Assembly (NCBI RefSeq): GCF_016097555.1
Contig: NC_054702.1
Span: forward strand, 91,725,798 to 91,789,797
Source of the DNA: Gigantopelta aegis
Lineage: Eukaryota; Mollusca; Gastropoda; Neomphalida; Peltospiridae
DNA: 64,000 bases
Direction: 5' to 3'
Shown here: positions 46,559-59,500 of the stretch, in pieces
Layout: every line of letters starts with the position of its first letter
Position numbering within the stretch: the first letter of the stretch is position 1
Position numbers and translations under genes: made by a program
The notes under the pieces: generated by a model
What the model was told of the DNA's origin: nothing
The model's database searches: none
What the model saw: only the letters and a program-made list of their open reading frames with translations

Positions 46559-46700
46559 AAGGGGTGGAATCTAGTTCAGTTGGTAAAGTGCTCACCTGAG
46601 CTGTTTGGGTTGTAGGATCGAACCTCCTCGGGGAACCCAGGGGTTTTTCCATTCCCCATGATTCAGTATCCCATCACTGGTATATACAGCAAAGGCTATG
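46559..46700 (+). mobile_element. SINE head fragment
   Basis: tRNA-like A box (TAGTTCAGTTGGTAAAGTG) and B box (TTGTAGGATCGAACC), followed by a short worn body. Confidence 0.6.
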
Positions 46701-47118
46701 TAAGGATCAAACTATCCTGTTAATTTTCATAATGATAATGACATTCAAGACTAGTGTCAAGTTATTTAATTCAAATGTAGTCATCAACATGTTCATCAAA
46801 CCATCTTAATTATGACATGCTCACTATAATAATGACACTGGAGACAATCTATAATTGTGTGTATCAAATTATATTAATGGTACTTATTGTAATTTAAAAT
46901 GTCATATCATCTGCATTGACATATTTCATAAAGTGGGCTATTTGTTTAAATTATGTTTTCATAACATTGCCCTTGGAATGTTTAAATAACTCCATTTCTG
47001 AAAGGAAAAAGAAAATCAGACTAAATTACGAACCAAAGTAAATATATGTCACAACATTTATTAATTTATTTTACTCACTGTGGCATTTTAATGAGTTTGA
47101 TTTTTCACTTGCCTTGGC

Positions 47119-47345
47119 AGGGTTTCTGCCAGAGGATAAAATGGGTACGGTGCCATACCCAGGTTTTTTTTGCAATTGTTAAAAGGTTAATTACTCATTA
47201 TCATTAATGTATGATTTTTTTTAAACCTAACCCTAAACTTAAACCATTTTCTTTCTGGGGGAGGCCCCCCACACACCCTGTTGACTGTGGTTTCATTCAA
47301 TTCCATAGCAACAATACCCAAAAATTTCTTTCTGGCAGAAACACT
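47119..47345 (+). mobile_element. GGGTTTCTGCCAGA-ended MITE
   Basis: Left AGGGTTTCTGCCAGA and right, inverted, AGTGTTTCTGCCAGA. It includes a short palindrome (GGGTACGGTGCCATACCC). Related to 20487-20665. Confidence 0.7.
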
Positions 47346-47528
47346 GCTTGGATATTTAAAAATTACAGTCTGTCAAATGTAATGCCACAGATCTTTAATT
47401 TGATCTTTTAGTTTACTCATAACATTAAATGTACATGCTTGCAAATGTACAAGAAATCCATCACCCCAATTTAAAACCAGTTTCAAGACTGTTTCAGATG
47501 GGCGTGTCAGGTTTATTCTTGCAGTGAC

Positions 47529-47680
47529 AGTAAGTAAAGTAAAGTTTGTTTTGTTTAACGACTCCATTGGAGCACATTCATTAATTAATCATCAGCTTTT
47601 GGATATCAAACATTTGTTAATTCTGACATATTTTGCTTACACGTTACAGCCTACTACCTCACATTATATTAAAAGACCAG
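47529..47680 (-). mobile_element. SINE tail fragment
   Basis: AAAGTAAAGTTTGTTTTGTT ... GCACATTCATTAATTAATCA is the inverted common SINE tail. Confidence 0.65.
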
Positions 47681-47715
47681 GGTTGCTGTTTGGTAAGAGT
47701 AGAATACCCAGAATT

Positions 47716-47970
47716 TGAGATTAAAAATTTGGGGAATTTGAGTATCCGAGTTGGATACTAACATTTCAAAATCTGGTATCCCACCTGGGAATATAGTATC
47801 CCACTTAAATGAAATTCATACATAACATCGTAACAAACTTGAACGACACTGTTCTCGTTCCCTGCCTATTGCTACTGTGGGATACTGGGTTCTTGAAGTC
47901 TGGTATCCAAAATTAAAATTTGGTATTCCCGTGATATCGGGATACCATTAATCTCGAACATTGATACCTA
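47716..47970 (+). repeat. GTATCCC-rich MITE, copy C
   Basis: Ends TGAGATTAA and, inverted, CGAGATTAATGG. Internal GTATCC words at both ends. Diverged in the centre from copies A and B. Confidence 0.7.
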
Positions 47971-48310
47971 TCAAAGTTTCTTCTCTGTTTAAAAAGTGTT
48001 TATATCAGATTCAAAGTGGTCATTTATAATGTCATGAAACACTCAGAATAGGATATTTTTTGACTGTTTAGTTTAATTTATTGAAAAATGGTGGCTTGAC
48101 TGGTAAAGATGTGTGTTGATTTCAAGACAGTTGACAGTTAATAGCAAAAAAAATTGAAAGAAAACATTTGTAAGTTTATTACACCGGTAAGAATGTAGTT
48201 GATAAATTATATATGTTATAGTATGGGTGGGTGAGATTGCAGATGAAGTATTCTCGATTGACCTAATGGTGAGAACAGCAGACCTATGAGAACTGAAACA
48301 ATTGTGTAAA

Positions 48311-48312
<2 letters not shown>

Positions 48313-48386
<74 letters not shown>

Positions 48387-48404
48387 TATATATATATATA
48401 TATA
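48313..48404 (+). repeat. AT microsatellite, interrupted once
   Basis: About 45 TA units with one GGG interruption near 48380. Tyr-Ile frames here are artefacts. Confidence 0.95.
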
Positions 48405-48436
48405 TGTTACACAAAAACTAATTCTTCTAGCCCTCA

Positions 48437-48580
48437 TCTTTGTCTGACTTCTCTTTTGTGTGTGTGTGTGGTGTGTATTCAGAGATAGGGTAATTGTAAT
48501 GAATTACATCTTTGTCTGACTTCTCTTTTGTGTGTGTGTGTGGTGTGTATTCAGAGATAGGGTAATTGTAATGAATTACA
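48437..48580 (+). repeat. 72-bp tandem duplication with GT run
   Basis: CATCTTTGTCTGACTTCTCT ... GGTAATTGTAATGAATTACA appears twice in succession without change. Confidence 0.9.
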
Positions 48581-49530
48581 TATTTTCATACTGTGATCGT
48601 AATCGATTACAATCTTTGAGAATGCCATGTAATCACAATCGTAATCTATTTTACATTGCTAATTTATGTAATTGTAATCTGTTATTACTTTCTTGATTAC
48701 TCATAATTTACCAAACCCCTTAGATATGTTTAGCAACAATGTACTAAAGACAATTTGCTTTACTTGACTGGACATAACAGATAATTTAATTAGAAACAAA
48801 AGTATTACTTGCTCCGAGTTCATTCAACTGTGGCTAGTAAACACCAGTAGACAACTAACACATGTATACTAAAATGGTGGCAAAAGGTATCACACCTCTA
48901 TATATGTTTAATTGTTGGTTATGTTTGATTGTTTTTCTTCATTGTGGGAGTGACAGGGTTCACTGATCTAGGTTACCGTTTTGTTAACATTTTCAACTCC
49001 TTTATAAAATATAATTAATAAAATTAAGATCAATAGTCACCAGTCCCAAGAAATGAAAATGTCACAAAAGCACAGCCTTTAAATTGAAAGTAAAATGTCA
49101 GTGAAAATACATTTTAAAAATCAAAATCCAGTTAAGAAATAACTTAAAAAATTTAATTGCTTTCTTAAAATATACATGTAAAATTATTTTTCATTGGCAG
49201 ATCTGATCAATATTTTGGGAATATAAATATATAATTTGTGTATACATGTACGTTTATAAATTTCTGAAATGGTTTAATAAATAATCCCAAAATTATCCAT
49301 TATGTCTTTTCATGAATGAAATTCGTATGGTTGTGAAATAAAATGAACAATTTCATGTTGGTAACATCATTTCACTACTTGTGCATATTTGTGGAAATGT
49401 AATGGTTGTATCGTGATTACTGGACAATGTATTTGACATCGTCATCGATTACTTTCAATTTAATCATAAGTAATCAGGCCATGCTTAAGTAATCCTAATC
49501 ACAATTGATTACTTTTGTCAAATAAAGTAA
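48480..49530. mobile_element. Probable DNA element with GTAATCGATTAC-type motif arrays at both ends
   Basis: The left part (48560-48710) and right part (49400-49525) are full of GTAATC/GATTAC words, such as CGTAATCGATTACAATC at 48598 and CACAATTGATTACTTT at 49500. The AT-rich centre has no gene. Exact ends not resolved. Confidence 0.5.
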
Positions 49531-49892
49531 ATTATGGAACTTGTTCAGGCTTTCGGATTCACAAATATAAGCATGTCAGCAAAATCTCACAAAAATTACT
49601 GATGTATAAATTGTGTTGTCAATATATATTACTTTTGTCCAATGCGAGATGGTTTACACAATGACAAAATACTAATTTAAAGTTTTTGGTCCCTGTGTTA
49701 TTGTAATGTCTACATGAAACAGAAGAGATCGTGGCAATCCAATATTTAGTGGCAATTTCAATGTGAGCTCCTACTTGCCCTCCCGAATCTTAAAACTGAA
49801 CACTGTAATGTGAGTCTGCAACAAATAGCAGAATCATATTAATACATATACGTGCATCTGTTCATTTCAAACTGTTTTGTGAAGTTATTAAA

Positions 49893-50167
49893 ATTTACAG
49901 GATTGAGATGTAGCCCATCGGTAGGCTCATTGGGATATTTCTCATTCTAGCCAGTACACCACAACTGGTATATCAAAGGCCATGGTATGTGCTATCGTGT
50001 CTGTGGGTTGGTACAAAAAAAAGATCCCATGGTTGCTACTAATGGAAAAATGTTGCAGATTTCCTCTCTAAGACTATATGTCAAAATTACTGTTTGACAT
50101 CCAATAGCCGAAGATTAATAAATCTGTGTTCTTTAGTGGTGTCATTAAACAAAACAAACTTTTAACT
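49893..50167 (+). mobile_element. SINE, nearly full length
   Basis: Head GAGATGTAGCCCATCGGTAG, middle GGCCATGGTATGTGCTATCG, tail TGACATCCAATAGCCGAAGA ... ATTAAACAAAACAAACTTTT. Confidence 0.8.
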
Positions 50168-50702
50168 TTTTAAACTTCATTAAAAGTTACCGGTTTGTCA
50201 CTTATAATTAGTGGTTCAGCAATGTGCTGTGATGTTGTCAAACATTCATTTCCTGAAGCGTTCATGTGGTTGTAGATACTAACCACCACCAGCATGGTGG
50301 AGGAGAAAATAGTCGTAACCAGCAATTACAGTATGGCTCCTGTAGAGAGTATGTATCAACTATTTACTCAACTTCCTTCTGAACAAAAACACACTCTCAT
50401 TCATGTATACATGTGTATCTTGGTATATATTACATGAAATTACAGTAATCATTTTAACTGCAGTACAAGTGTGTTCTATAATATATACTGAACATGGATC
50501 TTTTTTTCTTTCTTTTTTAATTAATGAAAATATAGCTTTTAGTAAGAAGAAAAAACACCTCTCGGCATCTAAAATATATCTATATTATTACTAGGGTTGA
50601 AGCTAGGTCCAATTTCTAGAGCAAAGCCATTTCTGGCTAACTCTTAAAGGAAGATGTTTGCAACAGGACAAAGTTTTTTGTTGTTAAAAGCCAAACAAAA
50701 TA

Positions 50703-51975
50703 CAGTCAAACTTCGATCAATTCACCTACGATCTCTCGAAAACTTCGATCTCTCGATCTGAAGCGACGGTCCCGGCCGAGTTGCTGTACAAACTAGTAAT
50801 AACGACCTTCGAAAACTCGATAAATTCGATCTCTCGATCTAATTCTTTGCTTCCGCCATAAAGATTTAATAGAGTATGCACCTCTAAAACTCGACACATG
50901 TGGATTGATCAAACTGTCGTTGCTGGTAGTATTTTAAAGACGAATGTATTGTCAATCATGTCAGTCAAGCGAAGCATGCCTGTCTCTGGTATTCTTGGCT
51001 GTCGAGGATAAAGCTGATAATTACAGAATAAGAGATTGCCAACTAAGCGGAACAAAATGATCCTGTGTTTTGTAGTCGGTGTCCATCCGTGGTGGAAAGC
51101 CTTGCTACCTTAATACTTACTTACAGACACATTCTGATTAACTTCAAAGAGCATTTCTAATAATTGTTAGCGCTGTTTGTTTTTTGCTCCCAAAGGCGTG
51201 AATCGTATCTAGCTTTAGTTTTTCTATTTATGTATCAGTTAATGTTTATCAATTACCAGTCATTTAGTTATGTTAAAAATTGATGCATCACAGATCAAGC
51301 AATCTGGGGAAGGACCCGGTAACGTGGAGTTTGCCAGATCGGTTTTAAAAACTTCTGCTTTGTTGTCATCCAAGCAATCTTGCGTAGGGCCCAGAAATGG
51401 GGGTGGTGGCCAGATTGGAGAAAGAAAGTAGAGGTGCGAAGCGTAAATAATTTTGTGTAAAACAAATGTACTTATAGTGTTATTCGGCATTCATTGTTTT
51501 ATTTCTTAGTTACGTTCGGATCCGCTGTGTTTTGACATCTGTAAAATATGTCAACATTATTTTCTGTTATTTATATATGTACATGCAAATGCTTTCTTTT
51601 TTCGTTTTCGTTTCTGTTAATAAATACATCCTATCTGCCCAAGCATATATTTCAAATTCATCTGGGTTATCTTTTTTGTTTTATTTACTTACTTTTACAA
51701 TATACGCAAAATGAATGTACCACAGGCGTCAAAGATGCCAACAGCTGGGGTGGAATGGGATGAGATGGGGTGGCGTGGGGTGAGGTGACTGATATATTAA
51801 TTCGCCTTTCAACTGGGGACGCATAGTTTTCAGAGTTCAGAGGTAGGCAACGAAGCGCACGCTTCTAACAATATTAAGCGAAATCAACTAACTGCAATGC
51901 CACAACCAGCTGCAATGCAGTTTCAAATTTAAACTTGTTTATATTAATTTCGAAAACTCGAACTAAGTTTAACTG
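50703..51975. mobile_element. pogo-type non-autonomous element, copy 1
   Basis: Starts TA-CAGTCAAACTTCGATCAA and ends AGTTTAACTG-TA, with CTCGAACT/CTTCGAAAACTCG words near both ends, as in pogo/Tigger termini. The interior has no transposase. Confidence 0.75.
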
Positions 51976-51996
51976 TATGCAAAAAAAAGAGAAGTA

Positions 51997-52796
51997 CAGT
52001 CAAACTTCGATAACTCCACCTTCGATCTGAAGCGACAGTCCCGGCTGAGTTGCTATACAAACTTAGTAATAACTGCCTTCGAAAACTCAGACTTCGAAAA
52101 TTTGATGAACTCGATCTCTCGACCTAATTCTTTGGTTCCGCCATAATGATTTAATATAGTATGCACCTCTAAAACTCGACACGTGTAGATTGCTCCAACT
52201 GTCGTTGCCGATAGTATTTTAAAGATGAATGTATTGTCAATCATGTCAATCAAGCGAAGCGCGCTTGTCTCGGATGGTCTGGGCTGTTGAGGATTACGGT
52301 GGCAATTACAGAATAATAGATTGTAGACTAAGCGGAACGAAATGATCCTGTGTTTGGTTGTCGTTTTCATACATTGTGGAGAGCGTATGTACATAATACA
52401 TAATTACAGACAGTCTGGTTAACTTCAAAGAGTAAAATTCTGTGATATTTGTGTTTTTGCACAGTTCTTTACGCTGTTTTTGTTTAAGTCTTGAATTTTT
52501 ATATTTATGTTGATCATCGCTTTATTTATTTGCATTACCTTAGTTTGACACCCAATAGCCGATGTATTTTTGGTGCTGGGGTGTCGTTAAACATTCATTC
52601 ATTCATTCAACTGGGGATGCATAGTTTTTAGAGGTAGGCAGCGAAACGCACGCTTCTTACAATATTAAGCGAAATCAACCAGCTGCAATGCAGTTTTAAA
52701 TTTGAACTCTTATATATTAATTTCAAAACCTCGAACTCCCTGAAACTCAAACTATTTCCTCGTCCCCTTCAAGATCGAGTTATTGAAGTTTAACTG
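51997..52796. mobile_element. pogo-type non-autonomous element, copy 2
   Basis: TA-CAGTCAAACTTCGATAACT to AGTTTAACTG-TA, starting 21 bp after copy 1. It shares the first 430 bp and last 190 bp with copy 1 but lacks about 500 bp of the interior and holds a short SINE tail (52545-52605). Confidence 0.78.
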
Positions 52797-52799
52797 TAT

Positions 52800-53950
52800 A
52801 TTAACCCAACGTTATTTTATAATTTAATTTATTAATACATCTTTATTTATATGTTACGTTTACAAATTTTATTCCTTATGAGAAAGTCTGCGCATTAAAC
52901 TATCTCCAACAAATAACGAACTGCCTAAAATGTAATGTACCTGTAATCCCTATAAAAGTAAAAATAAAAGTAATTAATATATCCACTGTCTGGGTTGGGG
53001 TATGGGCTTATATTTTGGTAAACTGATCAAAGTGCAATATTTTAGTGTGAAATTAGGCAAGTTTTCAATGAAATAATTAAACATAGTTATTTTTTTGTTA
53101 TCAATCTCTTGCTTAAAATGTTGATTTTAGCAAACCCATTGTATTTTAGTATTTGTAATGACTAAAAATGCATTTTATTTGAAACAAAATGTGTAACAAA
53201 ACTATTGTCTGATTTTAACATATTTTTGAAGTTTTAAAATTAAACACATATTTTTATTTAGGCCTATGTCATGTTTTATTACATGGGTATCTAAGAAAAC
53301 CTGTTGATCATCTAAGAAAACCTGTTGATCATCTAAGATTACATCTCACATAATACAGATCAAACCTCATCAAGTGGACAGATTTGTAAACATGTGTTAA
53401 TGTTATGCTGAAATTGCTGTATGTCAACAGTAAAATTCATGTTGACAGTTCTTTATCAGTTTTGCTTAAACTGTAGATTTAACATGTGGCTGTGAAAACA
53501 TTGAGCTGAAGAACCAGCCCGAATCAATAGAAGCTCATTGTAACAACGTAATGTCTTGTGTCAATATTATGGGCACATTAAACAAAGATGAAATTATTTG
53601 TTAGAAAGACAGGTTATTTTATCAGTATGCTTTCTCTGATTAGCGTTTGTGGATAAAGAATTGGCATGTTCTTTTGACACTTGGCATACATATAGTGGGA
53701 AAGGTGTAATAATTGTGCTTGAAATAGACAGGTGTGAATACAAGATAACACAATACATGTACAGTATATAGCATTATTATTATTATTATTTAAAAATTTT
53801 ACTCACCGATACTGTTTACAAATCTAACTCAACACAGTATATCATTATACTGTTAGACATTTTTTCTTTAGTTTTGTACATTACAAGAGAAACACAATGT
53901 AGTAGTTTAGTATAGATACAATATGTATCATTGTACTGTTATGATTTTTG
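52800..53950. other. AT-rich intergenic DNA
   Basis: A short direct repeat (ATCTAAGAAAACCTGTTG twice near 53290-53327) and nothing else recognised. Confidence 0.4.
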
Positions 53951-53959
53951 TTCATTACA

Positions 53960-54095
53960 GTAATAAGGATGTAGCTCAGTTCAGTGGATTGCAGGTTAAT
54001 TGATTCACTTTTGTGGATGCACTGGATTAGTTTGCAGTGCAGTCAGTACCGTACTTCACTCCTGGTATATCAAAGGCAGGCGTATATGCAAGAAT
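53960..54095 (+). repeat. Worn SINE head
   Basis: GGATGTAGCTCAGTTCAGTGG and CCTGGTATATCAAAGGCA correspond to the head and middle of the GATGTAGC-type SINE. Confidence 0.5.
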
Positions 54096-54239
54096 TTTAG
54101 CAGTGTGGAGTGGGGGTCTAAACTGTGACAAGCGAAGTTTATAGGTGGGAGCTGATGCCAATATGCGAACCCATTACCCACTATATACCTGTCTTAATGT
54201 ACCTTAACCATTATGCCACTGAAACCAGTTATGTCTATC

Positions 54240-54505
54240 TTCATTCATTCATTTCAACTTATTTTTGTGCTTATATCCAATTAAGGTTCAAGCATGCTGT
54301 CCTGGGCACACACCTCAGTTATCTGGGTTGTCTGTCCAGGACAGTGGGTTAGTGGTTAGTGAGAGAGAGATGTCAGTGTAGTGGTCTTACCTAACCATTG
54401 AGTCATTAAAACTCACTCTGGGTGGGAGACGGTACCAGGCTGTGAACCCTGTACCTATCAGCCTTATGTCAGATGGCTTAACCACTACACCACCGAGGCT
54501 GGTTT
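54240..54505 (-). mobile_element. SINE of the third class
   Basis: Same class as 42648-42917: CAACTTATTTTTGTGCTTAT at the 3' end and CCACTACACCACCGAGGCTG at the inverted head. CATTC repeats precede it. Confidence 0.8.
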
Positions 54506-54933
54506 GCATGTGTGATGGTAGCTTTGTTTTATTTGAATGGTGTCATGTTTGCTAAATATAGATTGTATGTTATGTTAATACATCAATTACTCACATGTTA
54601 AGTAATAGGCTGATGGTTTCCAACAGGTGACAAGCTAATTGAAGCTTGATTGACACGTATGTGTATACTGTGTCTTTGGCAAACCTCTGTAGTCACGAGT
54701 GGGAATGTTTTTTGAAATCTTTGATGGTTATAGCAAGACAGTTGTAATTGTATTTTGGTACCTGGTAAATGGTTAATAGATTAATTGTGTTGTTAATAAC
54801 ACTTCTTGAGGGTGTTTACTGTTGAATATTTTGCTGAACTTAATAATAAAGTTGACTTTGGCTCATTAGTTGATCAACAACCAATTTGCTATTTGTTGTA
54901 TGTAAGTGTGTGATTGTAAGTGTATTGCTCGGT

Positions 54934-54936
<3 letters not shown>

Positions 54937-54965
<29 letters not shown>

Positions 54966-54966
54966 G
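54937..54966 (+). repeat. Poly-G tract
   Basis: About 28 G in a row; a C-run of about 15 follows at 55078-55092. Gly- and Pro-run frames are artefacts. Confidence 0.9.
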
Positions 54967-55092
54967 CTTATCTGGCAGTAATCCCCTCCACCTTCCGGAA
55001 AATTGCATGTTATAAATTTAATTTTGATTTGGTATTTTATCCATATTTTAATCATTATTTTATATTTTTAATGAAAACCCCCCCCCCCCCCC

Positions 55093-56321
55093 AAAACCTA
55101 ATGTAATTTACCAGGGCAGGTGTCTGGTCTGTGCCTTTAGTAGTGGCTTGGTTAATATTACCTCGTCTACTGCCCTAGGTTTTATAGATTAAAGTGATGG
55201 CAGCGTCTTCTGAATGACTTAAACATGATATTTTAGAGGACAACTGAAGAGTCGCCTGTTTCTTTGTGGATCGGCCGGGTGCATCTCTCGCCTTCCAGTG
55301 GGCTCGCCTGCAAATCTTTCGAATATCTTTCTCCTTCTCACTAAATTAACTCTCACTGGATCTTTTGTATCACTCTCCTAGTGGCACAAATGATGAAACT
55401 CATAACCCTTTGGCGTCACTCACCTAGTGACACCTGTTTAACTTCCTAGACAACTGCTAGGCTGCCAGGATTGGACTGGACTGCGGTTGGACACAGTGGG
55501 GAGTGGGGTGGGGGGGGGGGATGGGATGCTGGGAGTTAGGGCATTCTTTGGGGCCAATGTTTTGAATATGACTGGCAGGCCCTTTTCCAAAATTATTATT
55601 TTATTTTTTTTTTTTTTTTGTATACTTTTGCCAACTCTATAGCCTTTCCTCTTAACCTCCCATGGGCTTAATGAATACTGTTTAACAATTATTATTAATT
55701 TTAGACCAGCCCATCTAAATTTGTGCTGAAATTATATTATATTAATAATTAATATAAGTTTGGAATGTTTACGGGCGCAGTCAAAATTTATTAACCCCAA
55801 TTTTCCCCTTTTCTAAATTGACCGTATTTGATAGGTTATCCCTATCCTGAGTCAGACCACCGATCTTATCGGAGGCCGGACTCAGGATAGGCGTGTTCGA
55901 AACCCTAGTGGTATATGGACACTTTAAACTAGTTACTAAGCTAAGCAACCCATTTAAATTTCAGGCTTACTGCCTTGGCATACATCATAGGTGTCTGTTC
56001 ACAATAGGGGTTGATGGTTGTTAGTTAAGGATGGATCCAGTATTGGGTTGTGAACTCAGCATCTACTAGCCTTAATGCCAGTAGCTCATGTATGTTTTTA
56101 TCTTGTGGCAGTGATCTTTCTTTTTAACTACCAACACACAAAACTGCCATTCCATGTTCATGGCCAGGACCCACAAAACAGCCACTCCCTGGACATATTG
56201 GGAAGGACAAATTACTGTGTGCTTGAATCATAGTTGATGACCACACAAAGCCCTTATGCCAAATCACCTGTTGGACATTGCTGCAGTAATAATACACTGG
56301 GTTTCTTTCCCTTTGTTTCAG
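55093..56321. other. Region upstream of the PTPN14-like first coding exon
   Basis: A less AT-rich block at 55240-55500 (GATCGGCCGGGTGCATCTCT, a TCACTC/CTAGTG-rich part) could contain a promoter or 5' exon; no firm donor was identified. An inverted pair CTATCCTGAGTCAGACCACC / GGCCGGACTCAGGATAGGCG lies at 55847-55892. Confidence 0.35.
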
Positions 56322-56569
56322 CATAGTGACATGCAGGAGCTATGGTTTGTGAGAGCTGTCCTTGTTTCCCTGTCTGGTGAACACTCGTGGACAAAATGCC
56401 ATTCAAGTGGCGATTAAAGCGGACCCGAAGATATGAAATTTCTTCGAAGAATTCATTCATTGTTGGAGTGTACCTGTTGGATAACAACTTTCTGGAATGT
56501 ACTTTGACGTCTGAAAGTACAGGGCAGGAATGTTTGGAGAGTATAGCTCAAAGGAGTGACATTGTTGAT
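56322..56569 (+). CDS. PTPN14: PTPN14-like first coding exon (ATG at 56396)
   Basis: The polypyrimidine tract and AG at 56320-56321 show that a further non-coding 5' exon exists upstream. The coding part, 56396-56569, is 58 codons in phase 0 and ends SDIVD before GTAAGT. The basic run RLKRTRRY followed by SKNSF is typical of this family. Confidence 0.94.
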
Positions 56570-59500
56570 GTAAGTACATGTAATGTTTAATACTAACAAC
56601 AATGTTTTAAATTAATACATAATTATGTCTTGTAGAGAATAATTTAGCTAAAGCAATGAACGTTTTCTTGAGTAATAAAATATAATATTTCTCTCTGAAT
56701 ACTGTGTTAATATTTTGATCATAATCAGAATTGAAGAGTTTTTTTTTTTTTTTTAACTTTAGTTTAATTGTACTACTAATACACATTTACCCCTGTATTC
56801 ATGTAAAAGTGTATATATTATAAAAACCTGTGCTAGGTGAGACGTGTTGTTGAATCATAAAAGGTTGTGATTTTAATATTATATATTCACCTCCTAGCTG
56901 TCATGAAAATATTTTATGGGTGAATTGTGTTGTGCTTTTAGTCTTACAATAACAAAAAGTATAATATTTATTATTGTTATCTTTCATTATTGTTATTTAA
57001 TGTATGTTAATGTAGTCTGTAATTTTAATTACTGCACCAATTATGTTGTGCACTTAGTCTGACAATAACAAAAAGTATAATATTTATTATTGTTACCAAA
57101 TATGTTTTAATCCAGTCATTGATTTAAATTAATACACCAGTTCATAATGTTTCCATTCAGGCTGTGAATTTAGCAAATTCCATGAATCCCAGATTTAATG
57201 TTAGAAGTGTAAGATTATGAGACAGAATCTCAGTATATATTACATACTTTTTACAATTCCAGCAATGTCCTTAAAAAACCACCCCAGAAATTCAGAGTCT
57301 GATTAAAGTCAGAAATTGAACATTCTCACATTTTATATCCTATTTATACTTATTTTCATGCTTACATTGTATATCCAATTAAGGTTCAAACACACTATCC
57401 TAGGCACATATCTCAGCTATCTGGGCTGTCTGCCTAGAAAGTCGGTGGGTTAGTTGTAAGTGGTCGGTGATAAAGAAGTCACATAGGCTTCAGAAGATGG
57501 CAGAAACTTGGTGGGGAGGGGGGCATTTATTCAATGCAAGTTCCTGTTGTGCATATTGTGGCCCCTCAGTTTTAGAGTTGGGAGGCCAGTGCCCCCTGTC
57601 CTTCCCCCCCCCTTTCTGACGTCTATGAGTCAGTGAAGTGGCCTTACACCTACCGATTGAGTCATTAAACTCGTTCTGGGTGGGAACCAGTACCCAGAAC
57701 CTTCCACTGCTTCCAGCCTTAATCACTACACCACCGATTCAATGCAAGTTCCTATTGTGCATATTGTGGCCCCTCAGTTTTAGACTTGGGAGGCCAGTGC
57801 CCCCTGCCCTTCCCCCCCTTTCCGACGTCTATGAGTCAGTGAAGTGGCCTTACACCTACCGATTGAGTCATTAAACTCGAACCAGTACCCAGAACCTTCC
57901 ACTGCTTCCAGCCTTAATCACTACACCACCGAGGCAGGTGACACCCACAAAAACACATAAACATTCCAAAAGTAACATAACACTTTTGGCAGGCTTTCTA
58001 TCTTTTAATTAATAAAATACATGTTGCCTTCAAGATCTTGTTAACAGTATTATATGGCATCCACTTCCATTCCAATCCCAATTTGTTTTCATCCTCTGAC
58101 AGCACTTTAAAATTGTTTACACTGAAAGACTGTAACCTTTGTGGCTGTAACGACATAACAGAAATATCACTGATCTAATTGGCAAGTGGAGTGTTGTTTT
58201 GTTAGCAATCTTCCCTAAGCTAGCTGTTATATTGTTGATGCTGAGAAGTGACCTTTTTACCTGGCTGGGCTGTAGCTGGTAATTACTACCTTGGTAATTG
58301 GATACTAGCCTGTAATAAGTGAGGAATGTGCACATTACTGTGTGAAAAACCCCCAGGAAGAGAGCAGTGACTCATGTTAGGTTATCTTAAACACTGTCAG
58401 AAAGAAGACACACTGTTCCCTTTTTCCCTTCCACCTCTTACCAGTGGTGGATCTAAGGGGGCCCCTCCTAATGTTTGCTCTTTTTTTTTTTTCTTTTTTT
58501 TTTTTTTTGATGTTTAAGAATCCAAGGAAGCCCTTTGGGAATGTTTGTGGCCTTTGGCCAAATGTCATTGCCCCCCCTCCCCAAATGGATTTTCTGGGTC
58601 TGCCACTGCTTACTATGGGAACAATGCCTGATTTGAATCAGAGGCTGTTTCTACAGTCAGCATGTTTGAACCCTCAGGATATAAATCTGTTAATGCCTAC
58701 CAAACAAATCAACAGAAGACAATAATCAAACCTAAAAAGAACTTAGTACATGTTATATCTTAGTACAGTATACTTCCTTTTTGTTTTATTTACAGTTTTT
58801 TTTTATTACATGTACTTACAATATAAGTTACATGTTAAAAACATCAGCTTTGATAAAATTTCAAAAACACATTTAGATAAACATTGACTTTTAAATTATT
58901 TGATAGGCATTCACAGGTTTTAAAAATGCATTTATAAATTCTGAATTTTGATTGGATAGAGTCTGTTTATTGCCGAGTTAAAAACACTGTTAAAATAAAA
59001 CTCTTTAAATACCTTTTTTTCTGCAAAATAAAGACAATGTAGACAACCAAGCACATGTGTTGAAATTTGAAGTTCTTTATTCTTGTTCTCGAATTGTTTT
59101 CTTACTCTTTAAGTTCTTAATTCTAGGTATACAGATTGACTGAAAGATATAAAAAATAAAATAACTAAGTACTGTGTCTTTTCTATATCAATACGTTAAT
59201 AATACTAGAAAATTATATATTCACTGTTTTGTAATTCCAGCATTTACGGTACATTCAGGCCAACCATGTGAAATATAAAAATGTGTTTTTACTTATATAA
59301 TGTTAAAATCAATAACCCAAGAAATATTAAGGAAGTTTGTTACATAGAAAATCAAAAGATTTATATTAAACGTGGGGATGACATGTATATTTTCTTTACC
59401 ATTGTTTTAGGCGTTCTTAAAGGGAGAGTAAACTAAAACATGAGCCTTATGTGTTGGAAAGATGCATACCCGGACCACCAACACATACTGACACTTTAAC

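Noticed and set aside
46559..46625. tRNA gene
   Set aside because: A- and B-box-like words are present, but the sequence continues into the SINE body and the cloverleaf is incomplete.
48073..48437. Tyr-Ile repeat proteins
   Set aside because: Translation of an AT microsatellite.
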